A stretch of 64,000 nucleotides of DNA from Methylomicrobium lacus_A (GCF_041897535.1 NZ_CP169217.1:1922001-1986000); one strand, 5' to 3'. Shown: positions 18,520 to 28,367, counted from the first letter of the stretch. Notes: generated from the letters alone by a model not told the origin. Numbers and translations: made by a program.

Positions 18520-19986
18520 ATGAAGGACAAAAAATTCAAACCCTGCGATCTGGTTATTTATGGCGCCCTCGGCGATTTAACCCGGCGCAAGCTGCTCATT
18601 TCGCTGTACCGCCTCGATAACGCCAATTTGCTCGAACCCGATACGCGCATCATCGGCGTCGACCGGCATCCTGGCGAAGGCGCTTTCTACATCGATGTGG
18701 CGCACCAGAGCCTTAAGCAATTTTTGAATGAAAAACTGGACGAAGACGTCTGGAAACGCTTTTCGGGCCGGCTGTCCTATCTGCAGATCGATTTGACCCA
18801 GATGGAGCAGTATCAGCGCCTGCATGAGGTGATCGATCAACAAACCCGGGTGATGGTCAATTATTTCGCGGTCGCGCCGTTTTTATTCAAGCCCATCTGC
18901 CAGGGCCTCGATCAATCCGGCATCCTGACGCCCGCGGCGCGGATGGTGATGGAAAAGCCGATCGGCCATAACCTGAAGTCCTCGATCGAAATCAACGACG
19001 AGGTCGCGAAGGTATTCAACGAAGACCAGGTTTACCGGATCGATCATTACCTCGGCAAGGAGACGGTGCTGAACCTGTTGGCCTTGCGTTTCGCCAATTC
19101 GATCTTCACGAACAACTGGGACCACAACACGATCGACCATATCCAGATCACCGTCGCCGAAGACATCGGCATCGAGGGGCGCTGGGAGTATTTCGACAAG
19201 ACCGGTCAGCTCCGCGACATGGTGCAGAATCATCTGTTGCAAATCCTGACCTTCATCGCGATGGAGCCGCCGGCCAACCTGGAAGCCGAAAGCATCCACA
19301 ACGAAAAGATCAAGGTGCTGAAAGCATTGCGGCCGATCACGATCAAGAATGTCGACGAGAAAACCGTGCGCGGCCAGTATACGGCCGGTTATATAAAGCA
19401 CAAACCGGTACCCGGCTACCTCGAAGAAGAAGGCGCGAATGTCGACAGCACGACCGAAAGCTTCGTCGCGATCCGTGTCGATATCGACAACTGGCGCTGG
19501 GCCGATGTGCCGTTCTATCTCCGCGCCGGCAAGCGCATGCACAACAAGCGCACCGAGATCGTAGTCTATTTCAAGCGCGTCCCGCACAACATCTTCAAGG
19601 ACAGTTATCTGCGCCTGCCGCCGAACAAGCTGGTGATTCATTTACAGCCGAACGAAGGCGTCGAAATCGAGATGCTGAACAAGGTGCCCGGCATCGACGA
19701 AAACCTGAAGATCCAAAAAACCAAGCTCGATTTGAGTTTCTCGGAAGCCTTTAAAAACAGCCGGATTTTCGGCGGCTACGAAAAGCTGGTTCTGGAAGCG
19801 ATGCGCGGCAATGCGACGCTGTTTTTGAGCCGCGAGGAAATCGAGCAGGCCTGGACCTGGATCGATTCGATCCAGAATGCCTGGGCGAAGTCGCCGGAAA
19901 AACCGAAGCCGTATCAGGCCGGCACCTGGGGGCCGATTGCGGCCGATCTGTTGCTCGATCGCGACGGGAGGGCCTGGGAGGGTTGA
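18520..19986 (+). CDS. zwf: Glucose-6-phosphate 1-dehydrogenase
   Basis: Oxidises glucose-6-phosphate to 6-phosphogluconolactone with NADP+ or NAD+. The 488-aa product matches the usual length (E. coli 491). The N-terminal Rossmann motif is GALGDLTRRK, and the active-site signature RIDHYLGKE lies at residues 173-181. It is followed after 183 bp by edd. In type I methanotrophs this enzyme feeds the oxidative pentose phosphate and Entner-Doudoroff branches from ribulose-monophosphate-cycle hexose phosphate, giving NADPH. pgl is not in the window. Confidence 0.98.
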   Translation: MKDKKFKPCDLVIYGALGDLTRRKLLISLYRLDNANLLEPDTRIIGVDRHPGEGAFYIDVAHQSLKQFLNEKLDEDVWKRFSGRLSYLQIDLTQMEQYQRLHEVIDQQTRVMVNYFAVAPFLFKPICQGLDQSGILTPAARMVMEKPIGHNLKSSIEINDEVAKVFNEDQVYRIDHYLGKETVLNLLALRFANSIFTNNWDHNTIDHIQITVAEDIGIEGRWEYFDKTGQLRDMVQNHLLQILTFIAMEPPANLEAESIHNEKIKVLKALRPITIKNVDEKTVRGQYTAGYIKHKPVPGYLEEEGANVDSTTESFVAIRVDIDNWRWADVPFYLRAGKRMHNKRTEIVVYFKRVPHNIFKDSYLRLPPNKLVIHLQPNEGVEIEMLNKVPGIDENLKIQKTKLDLSFSEAFKNSRIFGGYEKLVLEAMRGNATLFLSREEIEQAWTWIDSIQNAWAKSPEKPKPYQAGTWGPIAADLLLDRDGRAWEG

Positions 19987-20041
19987 GCCGAAGCGCCGGA
20001 CGTGGCATGCTGCCCTGTCCGCAGGGTTTGAACGAAACGTT

Positions 20042-20105
20042 GGGGCGTGCATCGCGCCCCGTTGCAATAAACCCCATCGATGGAAAAAGGTGCGCGATGC
20101 GCACC
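20042..20105. repeat. Paired small palindromes between zwf and edd (REP-like)
   Basis: There are two stem-loops. GGGGCG and CGCCCC flank 7 nt at 20042-20060, and GGTGCGC / GCGCACC flank GAT at 20089-20105. The second ends in CCCTACG. The compact GC-rich palindromes in a gap resemble repetitive extragenic palindromes, but a genome-wide copy count is needed to confirm that. Confidence 0.4.
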
Positions 20106-20169
20106 CTACGAATTATTCATTAGCATTGGCGCGCTTTTACAAGGTGTCGCCGCACAGTAGGTACTCACT

Positions 20170-21990
20170 ATGCATCCAGTCATTGAAAAAGTCACTCGCG
20201 ACGTGGTCAAACGCAGCCGCGAAAGCCGCGCGATTTATCTTGCCCGCGTCGATTCGGCGGTCGAACAAGGCCCGCGCCGGCTGACGCTCGGCTGCGGCAA
20301 CCTCGCGCACGGTTTCGCGGCCTGTTCCGCGGCCGAAAAATCCGATCTGGCCGGCCCGCAAAAAGCGAACATCGCGATCATTTCCTCGTACAACGACATG
20401 CTGTCCGCGCATGAGCCTTACAAGGACTCGCCCGAACTGATCAAGCAGGCCATCCGAGAAGCGGGCGGCGTCGCCCAGTTCGCGGGCGGCGTGCCGGCAA
20501 TGTGCGACGGCATCACCCAAGGCCAGGCCGGCATGGAACTGTCGCTGTTCAGCCGCGACGTGATCGCGATGGCGACTGCGGTCGGACTCAGCCACAACAT
20601 GTTCGACGGCGCACTTTATCTCGGCGTCTGCGACAAGATCGTGCCGGGCCTGTTGATCGGCGCCTTGACCTTCGGCCATCTGCCGGCCGTGTTCGTGCCG
20701 GCGGGCCCGATGACCAGCGGCATCACGAACAAGGAAAAATCGCGCGCCCGGCAAAAGTTCGCCGAGGGCAAAATCAGCCGCCAGGAACTGCTCGAATCCG
20801 AATCGAAATCCTATCACGGCCCCGGCACCTGCACCTTCTACGGCACCGCGAACAGCAACCAAATGATGGTCGAGATCATGGGCCTGCATCTGCCCGGCTC
20901 CTCGTTCATCAACCCTTACACGCCGCTGCGCGACGAACTGACCAAGGCCGCCGCCCAACAAGTGCTCAAATTTACCGCGCTCGGCGACGACTTCCGCCCG
21001 ATCGGCCACGTGATCAACGAAAAGGCGATCCTGAACGCGATCATCGGCCTGCTCGCGACCGGCGGCTCGACCAACCACACGATGCACCTGATCGCGATCG
21101 CGCGCGCGGCCGGCATCATCATCAACTGGGACGATTTCGACGCGCTCTCAAGGGTCGTACCGCTGTTGACCCGCATCTATCCGAACGGCCCGGCCGACGT
21201 GAACCACTTCCAGGCCGCCGGCGGCATGGGCGTATTGATCGCCGAACTCCTGGCCAACGGCCTCCTGCATGAAGACATTCTGACCATCGCCGACGGCAAG
21301 GGCATGCACAACTACACCCAGGAGCCGAAACTCAAAGACGGCCGCTTGGTTTGGGAACCCTGCCCTGCCGCCTCGCTCGATACCGAAGTGCTCAGACCCG
21401 TCGCCGCGCCTTTCGACGCCTCCGGCGGCCTGCATGTGATGCACGGCAACCTCGGCCGCGGCGTCTCGAAGGTGTCTGCGGTCAGCAAGGATCACCGCGA
21501 GGTGCAGGCGCCGGCCGTCGTCTTCGACGATCAGGACGACATGATGGCCGCGTTCAAACGCGGCGAACTGGATCGGGATTTCATCGCGGTGATCCGCTTC
21601 CAGGGCCCGAAATCGAACGGCATGCCGGAACTGCATAAACTGACGCCACCGTTGGGCCTCTTGCAGGACAAGGGTTACAAAGTCGCGCTGATCACCGACG
21701 GCCGCATGTCCGGCGCTTCCGGCAAGATCCCTTCGGCTATCCACATGTGCCCCGAATGCGCTGACGGCGGCCCGCTCGCGAAAGTCCGCAACGGCGACAT
21801 GATCTATCTGAACACCGAAACCGGTGAAGTGAACGTGCTGGTCGACAAGGACGAGTTCAATGCGCGCAAACCCGCGGTGAATAGCGCGAAAGACCACCAT
21901 CACGGCATGGGCCGCGAACTGTTCGCGGGCTTCCGGCTGAACGCCTCGTCCGCCGAAACCGGCGCGACGAACGTGTTCGTTTACGACTAA
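20170..21990 (+). CDS. edd: 6-phosphogluconate dehydratase
   Basis: First dedicated enzyme of the Entner-Doudoroff pathway: 6-phosphogluconate to 2-keto-3-deoxy-6-phosphogluconate, using a [4Fe-4S] cluster. The 606-aa product matches E. coli Edd (603). IlvD/Edd-family signatures include MCDGITQGQAGMELSLFSRD, the Cys in YLGVCDKIVPG, and GRMSGASGKIPSAIH near the C-terminus. It lies 183 bp downstream of zwf on the same strand. The aldolase gene eda is not in the window. Confidence 0.97.
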   Translation: MHPVIEKVTRDVVKRSRESRAIYLARVDSAVEQGPRRLTLGCGNLAHGFAACSAAEKSDLAGPQKANIAIISSYNDMLSAHEPYKDSPELIKQAIREAGGVAQFAGGVPAMCDGITQGQAGMELSLFSRDVIAMATAVGLSHNMFDGALYLGVCDKIVPGLLIGALTFGHLPAVFVPAGPMTSGITNKEKSRARQKFAEGKISRQELLESESKSYHGPGTCTFYGTANSNQMMVEIMGLHLPGSSFINPYTPLRDELTKAAAQQVLKFTALGDDFRPIGHVINEKAILNAIIGLLATGGSTNHTMHLIAIARAAGIIINWDDFDALSRVVPLLTRIYPNGPADVNHFQAAGGMGVLIAELLANGLLHEDILTIADGKGMHNYTQEPKLKDGRLVWEPCPAASLDTEVLRPVAAPFDASGGLHVMHGNLGRGVSKVSAVSKDHREVQAPAVVFDDQDDMMAAFKRGELDRDFIAVIRFQGPKSNGMPELHKLTPPLGLLQDKGYKVALITDGRMSGASGKIPSAIHMCPECADGGPLAKVRNGDMIYLNTETGEVNVLVDKDEFNARKPAVNSAKDHHHGMGRELFAGFRLNASSAETGATNVFVYD

Positions 21991-22001
21991 GGCAAATCCG
22001 T

Positions 22002-22066
22002 CTCTCCCTTCGAGATAGGGAGATGATCGGCCAGGAGCGTGGCGGGATCAATATCCCGCCACGCTC
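22002..22066 (+). terminator. Candidate terminator after edd (double hairpin)
   Basis: A small hairpin (TCTCCCT / AGGGAGA, about 22002-22022) is followed by a perfect 14-bp stem (GAGCGTGGCGGGAT / ATCCCGCCACGCTC) with a CAAT loop at 22035-22066. The downstream tract is pyrimidine-rich (AATTCTCCTCCCTTCTCCC) rather than a pure T-run, so termination is likely but not certain. Confidence 0.55.
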
Positions 22067-22223
22067 AATTCTCCTCCCTTCTCCCGCACAAACCATTCTT
22101 CCGGCTATCAGCCTGGAGCTTGTCAGGAATTAACTCCGCATTAAGATTGTCCGAAATTGTGGGATTTTTGTCTCTTATCCAGCAAAAAAATGTAGCACTC
22201 TAATCACCAGTCCAAAAAGAGCC

Positions 22224-23246
22224 ATGGGGGATATGTCGATGACCCACGCCAAACAAGCGCTTACGCAGCAGCATCGCCATATCGCGATGGTGGTTTACCC
22301 GGACTGCGAAATCGTGGACGTGACAGGCCCGATGGACGTGTTTTTTTTCGCCAATTACGCGCTGCGTCTGTCGGGACAAATTGCCGAAACCGAGTCGGTC
22401 TATTCCTTGTCGCTGATCGCGGAACAGGCGGGGCCGGTCAAAACCGCATCCGGCATGCGGATTCTTGCGGATTATGCTTATGACGACGTTCCAGGCGACA
22501 TCGACACCTTGATGGTCACCGGAGCGCCATTTTCGGTTGCTTCCTGGACTGATCGGAGGCTATCCCGCTGGCTGCCGGGCATGATGCCCAAGGTCAGGCG
22601 CATGGTTTCAATCTGCACCGGCGCGTTTGTGTTGGCCGAAAGCGGCTTGTTGAACCATCGCAAGGCCACCACACACTGGCTGTTCTGCGAGCAACTGGCG
22701 AGCCAATACCGGAACGTTCAGATCCTGCCCGACAAAATCTTCGTCCGCGACGGCAGCATTTATACGTCCGGCGGCGTGACTGCCGGCATCGATCTGGCCT
22801 TGAGCCTGGTCGAAGAGGACTGGGGCTGGGAAGTCGCCGCGAGCGTCGCGCGCGGCATGCTGATCTTCATGCGCCGTCCTGGCGGACAATCGCAATTCAG
22901 CGGTTTCGCTTTTAACGAGGCGAAAACCCGCAAGGATTTTCGCGAATTGCAGGCCTGGATCGTCAGTCATCCAGAAGAAGACCTGAGCGTCGAAGTACTC
23001 GCAGATCGCATGGCGATGAGCCCGAGAAATTTCTCGCGCGTTTTTTGCCATGAAATCGGCATGACCCCGGCAAAGTTTGTCGAGAGAACGCGTCTCGAAG
23101 CCTCACGCAACATGATGTTGCGCACTGACCTATCGATGGAAAGCATTGCCGGCAAGTGCGGTTTCAATAACGCCGAACAAATGCGCCGGACGTTTCAACG
23201 GTTTTTGAATATTTCTCCCCAGGAATATCGGGCAAATTTTAAATAA
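22224..23246 (+). CDS. GlxA-family AraC-type transcriptional regulator
   Basis: The 340-aa protein has an N-terminal DJ-1/PfpI-like domain (residues about 15-190), with the elbow Cys in VSICTGAFVLAESGLL, and a C-terminal AraC double helix-turn-helix (about 240-335; DRMAMSPRNFSRVF and ESIAGKCGFNNAEQMRR). GlxA regulators respond to small metabolites that are mostly unknown. An alternative start lies three codons in (22233). It sits upstream of hoxX on the same strand with a 121-bp gap, so it could control that operon; this is inference from position. Confidence 0.9.
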   Translation: MGDMSMTHAKQALTQQHRHIAMVVYPDCEIVDVTGPMDVFFFANYALRLSGQIAETESVYSLSLIAEQAGPVKTASGMRILADYAYDDVPGDIDTLMVTGAPFSVASWTDRRLSRWLPGMMPKVRRMVSICTGAFVLAESGLLNHRKATTHWLFCEQLASQYRNVQILPDKIFVRDGSIYTSGGVTAGIDLALSLVEEDWGWEVAASVARGMLIFMRRPGGQSQFSGFAFNEAKTRKDFRELQAWIVSHPEEDLSVEVLADRMAMSPRNFSRVFCHEIGMTPAKFVERTRLEASRNMMLRTDLSMESIAGKCGFNNAEQMRRTFQRFLNISPQEYRANFK

Positions 23247-23367
23247 ACCGGGCAGAAATCGCTTGATTTCCGAGTTAGTTTGTTGCTCGCATCCTTCCAG
23301 GCAGACCGAAGCAAACGCCAGCTTACCGACCTGACCCGCCATAACAAAAATCAGAGGTGCAACCATC

Positions 23368-25161
23368 ATGAGAATTTTACTGATTTCATCATCCTACAAC
23401 GGCCTGTGCCAACGCGCCCATGTGGAACTGGAAGCCTTGGGTCATGATATTTCGATTACGTTGGCATTGAGTCCGGACGATGTCAGAAAAGGCGTGACAC
23501 TTTTTCAACCCGATCTGATCATTTGTCCGTTCTTAAAGGAAAAAATCCCCGAGGACGTATGGAGCAAACACCATTGCTTCATCATCCATCCGGGCATCAA
23601 GGGAGACCGGGGGCCGTCGTCGCTGGACTGGGCGATCATGAACGACGAACAGGAATGGGGCGTGACCGTGTTGCAGGCGGTCGAGGACATGGACGCCGGC
23701 GAAATCTGGGCGAGCGAGACGTTTCCGATGCGCCAGGCCAGCAAGGCCGGCATCTACCGCCGCGAACTGACGCAGGCCGCGATCAGGGCGATGCTGCTCG
23801 CGGTCAAGCGCGTCGAGTCCGGCAGCCACCGGCCCGAACCGCTCGATTATACGAATCCCGATGTGCGCGGCGAACTGCGACCCTTGATGAAACAAGAAGA
23901 GCGCCGGATCGATTGGGAGCGCGACCATGTCGCGACGATCATCAAAAAAATCAACGCTGCCGACAGCGCGCCCGGCGTGCTCGATCAGATCGACGGGCAG
24001 GACTACTATCTGTTCGGCGCGCACGAGGAAAGCCTGCTGCAAGGCTGGCAGCCGGGCGCGATCATCGCGCAGCGCCACGGCGCAATCTGCCGCGCGGCGA
24101 TCGACGGCGCGGTATGGATTTCGCATCTGAAGCGCAAGCACGGCATCAAAATCCCGTTCTACAAGCGCTTCCTGTCGCATGACCGGCATTTCGATTTCAA
24201 ATTGCCGGCCGCGAAGGTGCTCGGCAGTATGCTGAACGACACCCCCGAATCGCCGATCGATCCATTATTCAGCGGCACCGAGCCGACCTTCAAGGAAATC
24301 TGGTACGAGGAAAAAAACCAGGTCGGCTATCTCCATTTCGATTTTCACAACGGTGCGATGTCGACCTCGCAATGCCGCCGCCTGCTCGAGTCTTACCGCC
24401 TGGCGCTGGCGCGACCTACCCAGGTGCTGGTATTGATGGGCGGGCGCGATTTCTGGTCGAACGGCATCCACCTGAACGTGATCGAGGCGGCCGAAAATCC
24501 GGCCAACGAATCCTGGCGCAATATCAATGCGATCGACGACTTCGTGCTCGAAGTCCTGACCACCGAGAACAAACTGACCGTGTCCGCGGTCTGGGGCGGC
24601 TGCGGCGCGGGCGGCGCGATGGCGATTCTGGCCGCAGACAAGGTCTGGGCGCGCGAAGGCGTGATCTTCAATCCGCATTACAAGACGATGGGCCTGTACG
24701 GCTCCGAATACTGGACCTATTCGTTGCCGAAGCGGGTCGGGCCGGTCAAGGCGCTGGAACTGACCGAAACGCCGCTGCCGATCGGCACCAAAAAAGCCAA
24801 GGCGATCGGTTATATCGACGAGATTTTGTCCGACCATTACGAGGAATATCTGCAGCAGGTCAGGTGCAAGGCCGAAGCCCTGGCCGCAGACCCGCAGTAT
24901 CCGCGTCTACTCGAAGAAAAGCGCAATCTCCGGCACAAGGACGAGCGCGTCAAACCCCTGGCTGCCTACCGCGCCGCCGAACTGCAAAAGATGAAAATCA
25001 ACTTCTCCGGAAAATTTTACGGCGGCGAAGTCAATTATCACGAAGCCCGCTACAACTTCGTGCATAAGGTCCGGCCGAAAGAAACCGCGGCCTATCTGGC
25101 CAAACACATGCGTCTTGATGCCGTCAAGCTCAGCGAGCTGCGGCAACCTTTGGCTTATTAA
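23368..25161 (+). CDS. hoxX: HoxX-type CO-ligand synthase for NiFe-hydrogenase maturation
   Basis: The 597-aa two-domain protein has an N-terminal formyl-transferase domain (residues 1-270) with HPGIKGDRGPSS (H74) and MDAGEI (D109). A C-terminal enoyl-CoA-hydratase/crotonase domain (about 315-500) contains WGGCGAGGAMAILAADKVW and LYGSEYWTYSLP. This fusion defines HoxX, which makes the active-site CO of NiFe hydrogenases from a formyl group in air-exposed bacteria. No hydrogenase structural or hyp gene lies in the window. The stop is 10 bp before a response-regulator start, and the ribosome site AAGGAGG overlaps the stop, so it forms an operon with four signalling genes. Confidence 0.93.
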   Translation: MRILLISSSYNGLCQRAHVELEALGHDISITLALSPDDVRKGVTLFQPDLIICPFLKEKIPEDVWSKHHCFIIHPGIKGDRGPSSLDWAIMNDEQEWGVTVLQAVEDMDAGEIWASETFPMRQASKAGIYRRELTQAAIRAMLLAVKRVESGSHRPEPLDYTNPDVRGELRPLMKQEERRIDWERDHVATIIKKINAADSAPGVLDQIDGQDYYLFGAHEESLLQGWQPGAIIAQRHGAICRAAIDGAVWISHLKRKHGIKIPFYKRFLSHDRHFDFKLPAAKVLGSMLNDTPESPIDPLFSGTEPTFKEIWYEEKNQVGYLHFDFHNGAMSTSQCRRLLESYRLALARPTQVLVLMGGRDFWSNGIHLNVIEAAENPANESWRNINAIDDFVLEVLTTENKLTVSAVWGGCGAGGAMAILAADKVWAREGVIFNPHYKTMGLYGSEYWTYSLPKRVGPVKALELTETPLPIGTKKAKAIGYIDEILSDHYEEYLQQVRCKAEALAADPQYPRLLEEKRNLRHKDERVKPLAAYRAAELQKMKINFSGKFYGGEVNYHEARYNFVHKVRPKETAAYLAKHMRLDAVKLSELRQPLAY

Positions 25162-25171
25162 GGAGGCCGCC

Positions 25172-26029
25172 ATGTTTTTCAAATACTGGCCGGTGCTGCT
25201 GGTCGACGACGAACCCGATGTGCTGGCGGTTTCAAGGCTGGCGATCAAAAACTTCGAAGTCTATGGCCTGCCGCTGAAAATCTATACCGCAGGCAGCAAA
25301 CAGGAGGCGATCGCGCTGATCAAGGACGATGTCGAGGTCGGCTGTTCGCTCGCGGTCGCGCTCCTGGACGTGGTGATGGAGACCGAACGCGCGGGACTCG
25401 ATCTGTGCGATTACATCCGCAACCACCTCGGCAACAAGCTCACGCAGATCTATATCCGCACCGGCCAGCCGGGCATCGCGCCGGAACGCGAAGTGATCGA
25501 TCGCTACGATATCAACGGTTATTTCACGAAGGTCGAGACGACCGAGGACAAGCTGTATTCACTGCTCAAGAGCAGCATCCGCCAATATCTTGCCTACGGC
25601 ATGGCGCTGGCGACGGTCGACTTGGCGAACAGCCTGATCGAGGCGGCCGGATCGCGCCGGAAACTGCTTTATGCGCTGTCGCCGATCGGCGGCCTGAGCC
25701 CGGAACAGGCCGAAACGCCGCGCTGGCTGATCATCGACGGCGAGGTGCTGTTTGCCGACGAGATCGATGCCGATCGCGGCTTGCAACTGCTGGAGCGGCT
25801 CGGCGGCCTTGAAGGCATGCCGTTGAATCCGGCCGGCGATCGCTATGTTCAGGACAGCCAGGGTTATTGGCTGATCGAAGTGAAACGCAGCCCGACCCAG
25901 GCACAGGTCGCATTTTTGTTCAAAAGCCGGTTTACGCCGCCCGAACTGATCGTGAGCCTGATGCACGGTTTCGTCAAACAACTCGCGGTGCTTTGGCGGC
26001 AAAGCCGCGCGGACATCCTGGTGCACTGA
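25172..26029 (+). CDS. Response regulator with unrecognised C-terminal domain
   Basis: The 285-aa protein starts at the ATG at 25172, 5 nt after AAGGAGG; the frame is open further up inside hoxX but that part is not used. Residues 5-130 are a receiver: acidic pair VDDE at 11-14, phospho-acceptor D66 (LLDVVM), T in RTGQP and K in YFTKVE. Residues about 140-285 are mixed and end in FTPPELIVSLMHGFVKQL. I recognise no DNA-binding, GGDEF, EAL or HD-GYP motif there. The receiver resembles those fused to DUF3369-type domains. Confidence 0.85.
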   Translation: MFFKYWPVLLVDDEPDVLAVSRLAIKNFEVYGLPLKIYTAGSKQEAIALIKDDVEVGCSLAVALLDVVMETERAGLDLCDYIRNHLGNKLTQIYIRTGQPGIAPEREVIDRYDINGYFTKVETTEDKLYSLLKSSIRQYLAYGMALATVDLANSLIEAAGSRRKLLYALSPIGGLSPEQAETPRWLIIDGEVLFADEIDADRGLQLLERLGGLEGMPLNPAGDRYVQDSQGYWLIEVKRSPTQAQVAFLFKSRFTPPELIVSLMHGFVKQLAVLWRQSRADILVH

Positions 26030-26048
26030 CTGCCGCCCGCAAGCCGTG

Positions 26049-27983
26049 ATGCAGCATTATTTCTACGACGGCAGGGATTTAAGCCAGGCGTTGAAAGCGG
26101 ATTACGACAACGGGCTCGTCGTGCTGTCGATCGCGATCGTCAGTCTGGCCTCCTATGCGGCGCTGAGCGTCGCGGGCCGCATCCGTGCTGCCGAGTCCGA
26201 CGGCAAACGCCGCATCTGGCTGTTGGCCGGCGCATTCACGATGGGCGGCGGCGTCTGGGCAATGCATTTTATCGCGATGCTGGCGCTGAGACTCCCGCTT
26301 GCGGTCAGCTATGACGTCTCGATCACGATCCTCTCCACCACCCCGGTGATCCTGTCCAGCTATGCAATGCTGGAAGTGATCAGCCGGCCCAAAATCAGCC
26401 AATCGGTCGTGTTGGCCAGCGTCGCGATGGGGCTCGGCATCGGCGCGATGCACTACATCGGCATGGCGGCGATGCAGGGCATCAGCCGGCAATTGATCAT
26501 GCTGTTCGAGCCGAAGCTGTTCGCGCTGTCGATCCTGATTGCGCTGGCACTCTCCGGTGTCGCGTTGACGATCGATTTTTTGATCGGCCGCAACAAAAAA
26601 GGCGCTCAGGCGTTTTGGGCCAAAATCGGCGCCGCGCTGACGATGGGCTTCGCGGTGTCGGGCATGCATTACACCGCGATGGCGGCGACCTATTTTTTTG
26701 CCGGCGAGGCTTCACCGGACTGGACGCAAAGCTCGCTGAATCCCGCGGCGCTGGTGTTTTGGGTATCCTTCACGTCGGTTTTGATCGCCTCGCTCGCGAT
26801 CTTCATCACGATCGTCGACCGGCGCATCCAGCAGGCAACGTATGAGGAAGCGGTCAGCCGCTCCCGGATGCGCGAGGCGATCGAAAGCATCGCAGACGGT
26901 TTTTGCCTGTTCGACATGGAAGACCGCCTGGTCGAATGCAACCAGCGCTACCGCGAAATCATGAATTTCGGCACGCCGATCATGCCGGGCATGTCGTTCG
27001 AAGCGATCATGCGCGGAGCGGCCGAAGCCGGTTTGATTCTCGACGCCGACGGACGCCTTGAAGACTGGCTGAACGAACGGGCGACACGCCACCGCACGCC
27101 GCGCGAAAACTTTGTCGAACATTTCATCGGCGACCGCTGGATGCGGGTCAGCGAAAGGCGGGTCTGGAATACCGGCACGGTCGCGATCCGCACCGACATC
27201 ACCGAACTCAAACAAACCGAAATCGAGTTGTCGAAGGCGATCGCGGAAGCGCAAAAGGCGCGCGCGATCGCCGAGGAAGCGAACAGCGCCAAAAGCGCAT
27301 TTCTGGCCAACATGTCGCACGAACTGCGCACGCCGATGAATGCGATCATCGGTTACAGCGAAATGCTGCTCGAAGACGCCAGGGAGTCGGAATCTCACAC
27401 GATCAGTGATTTGATGAAGATCCACGCATCGGCAGTGCACCTTCTGGCCATCATCAATGAAATCCTCGATCTATCCAAAATCGAAGCCGGCAAAATGGAA
27501 TTGTGCCTCGAAGTGATTCATTTGCCTTCGGTGATCGACGAAGCGGTCAATACGGTGCGCCCGATCATCGACAAAAATTCGAACAAACTGTTCATCCACT
27601 GTCCCGACAGCCTGCCGGCGATCAAGGCCGATGCGATCAAACTGCGGCAAATCCTGCTGAACCTGCTCAGCAATGCGGGCAAATTCACGCACGCAGGCGA
27701 AATCGATTTCAGCGTCGCGGTGGAGGCCGCGTCCGCAGACGGCTGGATCGTCCTGCAAGTGCGCGACACCGGTATCGGCATGAGCCGGGATCAGGTCGAC
27801 AAGGTTTTCGCCGCGTTCACGCAAGCCGACAATTCGACCACGCGCCAATACGGAGGCACCGGCCTCGGCCTCACGATCACGAAGAAATTTTGCGAAATGA
27901 TGGGCGGCACGATCGCGATCGACAGCGAGCCGGGCAGAGGCTCCGTGTTTATCGTCAAGCTACCGCTGGCGCTCGGCGACTGA
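26049..27983 (+). CDS. MHYT-domain sensor histidine kinase
   Basis: The 644-aa kinase starts at the ATG at 26049, with a GTG one codon earlier. The N-terminal membrane module of about seven spans carries three MHYT-type motifs (AMHFIAM near 72, AMHYIGM near 134, GMHYTAM near 206). A PAS domain (about 275-395, SIADGFCLFDMEDRLVECN), a HisKA with H424 (MSHELRTPMN) and a HATPase_c with NLLSNAGKF, DTGIGM and GGTGLGL follow. MHYT domains are proposed to bind copper and sense O2, CO or NO. The gene sits 19 bp after the response regulator in the hoxX operon. Confidence 0.94.
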   Translation: MQHYFYDGRDLSQALKADYDNGLVVLSIAIVSLASYAALSVAGRIRAAESDGKRRIWLLAGAFTMGGGVWAMHFIAMLALRLPLAVSYDVSITILSTTPVILSSYAMLEVISRPKISQSVVLASVAMGLGIGAMHYIGMAAMQGISRQLIMLFEPKLFALSILIALALSGVALTIDFLIGRNKKGAQAFWAKIGAALTMGFAVSGMHYTAMAATYFFAGEASPDWTQSSLNPAALVFWVSFTSVLIASLAIFITIVDRRIQQATYEEAVSRSRMREAIESIADGFCLFDMEDRLVECNQRYREIMNFGTPIMPGMSFEAIMRGAAEAGLILDADGRLEDWLNERATRHRTPRENFVEHFIGDRWMRVSERRVWNTGTVAIRTDITELKQTEIELSKAIAEAQKARAIAEEANSAKSAFLANMSHELRTPMNAIIGYSEMLLEDARESESHTISDLMKIHASAVHLLAIINEILDLSKIEAGKMELCLEVIHLPSVIDEAVNTVRPIIDKNSNKLFIHCPDSLPAIKADAIKLRQILLNLLSNAGKFTHAGEIDFSVAVEAASADGWIVLQVRDTGIGMSRDQVDKVFAAFTQADNSTTRQYGGTGLGLTITKKFCEMMGGTIAIDSEPGRGSVFIVKLPLALGD

Positions 27984-27990
27984 GGGCGGG

Positions 27991-28353
27991 ATGAGCAAAA
28001 TCCTGCTGGTCGAAGACAACGAATTGAACCGCGACATGCTGTCGCGGCGGCTGCTCAAGCATGGCTTCGAAATTGCGACGGCGGTCAACGGCGAGGAAAG
28101 CGTACACTTGGCCAAATCCCTATTGCCCGATCTGATCCTGATGGACATGAGCCTGCCGGTGATGGACGGCTGGCAAGCATCCGCGCTGATCAAGGCCGAT
28201 CCAGTCACCCAAAACATTCCGGTGATCGCGCTGACCGCCCACGCGATGGGCGAAGACCGGCAAAAGGCCCTGAATGCCGGCTGCGACGAATACGACACCA
28301 AGCCGATCGATCTGGCGCGATTGTTGGCCAAAATTCGGCTGTTCGTGACCTAA
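27991..28353 (+). CDS. Stand-alone CheY-like receiver
   Basis: The 120-aa protein is a receiver domain alone: acidic residues VEDNE, phospho-acceptor D52 (LILMDMSLPVMDG), T in ALTAHA and K in DTKPID. It resembles DivK-type shuttle receivers. It starts 7 bp after the MHYT kinase stop and ends 14 bp before the next kinase, so it probably carries phosphoryl groups between these proteins. It has no output domain of its own. Confidence 0.93.
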   Translation: MSKILLVEDNELNRDMLSRRLLKHGFEIATAVNGEESVHLAKSLLPDLILMDMSLPVMDGWQASALIKADPVTQNIPVIALTAHAMGEDRQKALNAGCDEYDTKPIDLARLLAKIRLFVT

Positions 28354-28367
28354 GAGAACTCGCTGCG

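Noticed and set aside
20137..21087. 316-codon minus-strand frame inside edd, and similar frames in zwf, hoxX, groEL and the RND gene
   Set aside because: These are GC-skew shadows opposite strongly conserved genes; their translations are His/Asp/Arg-rich without domains.
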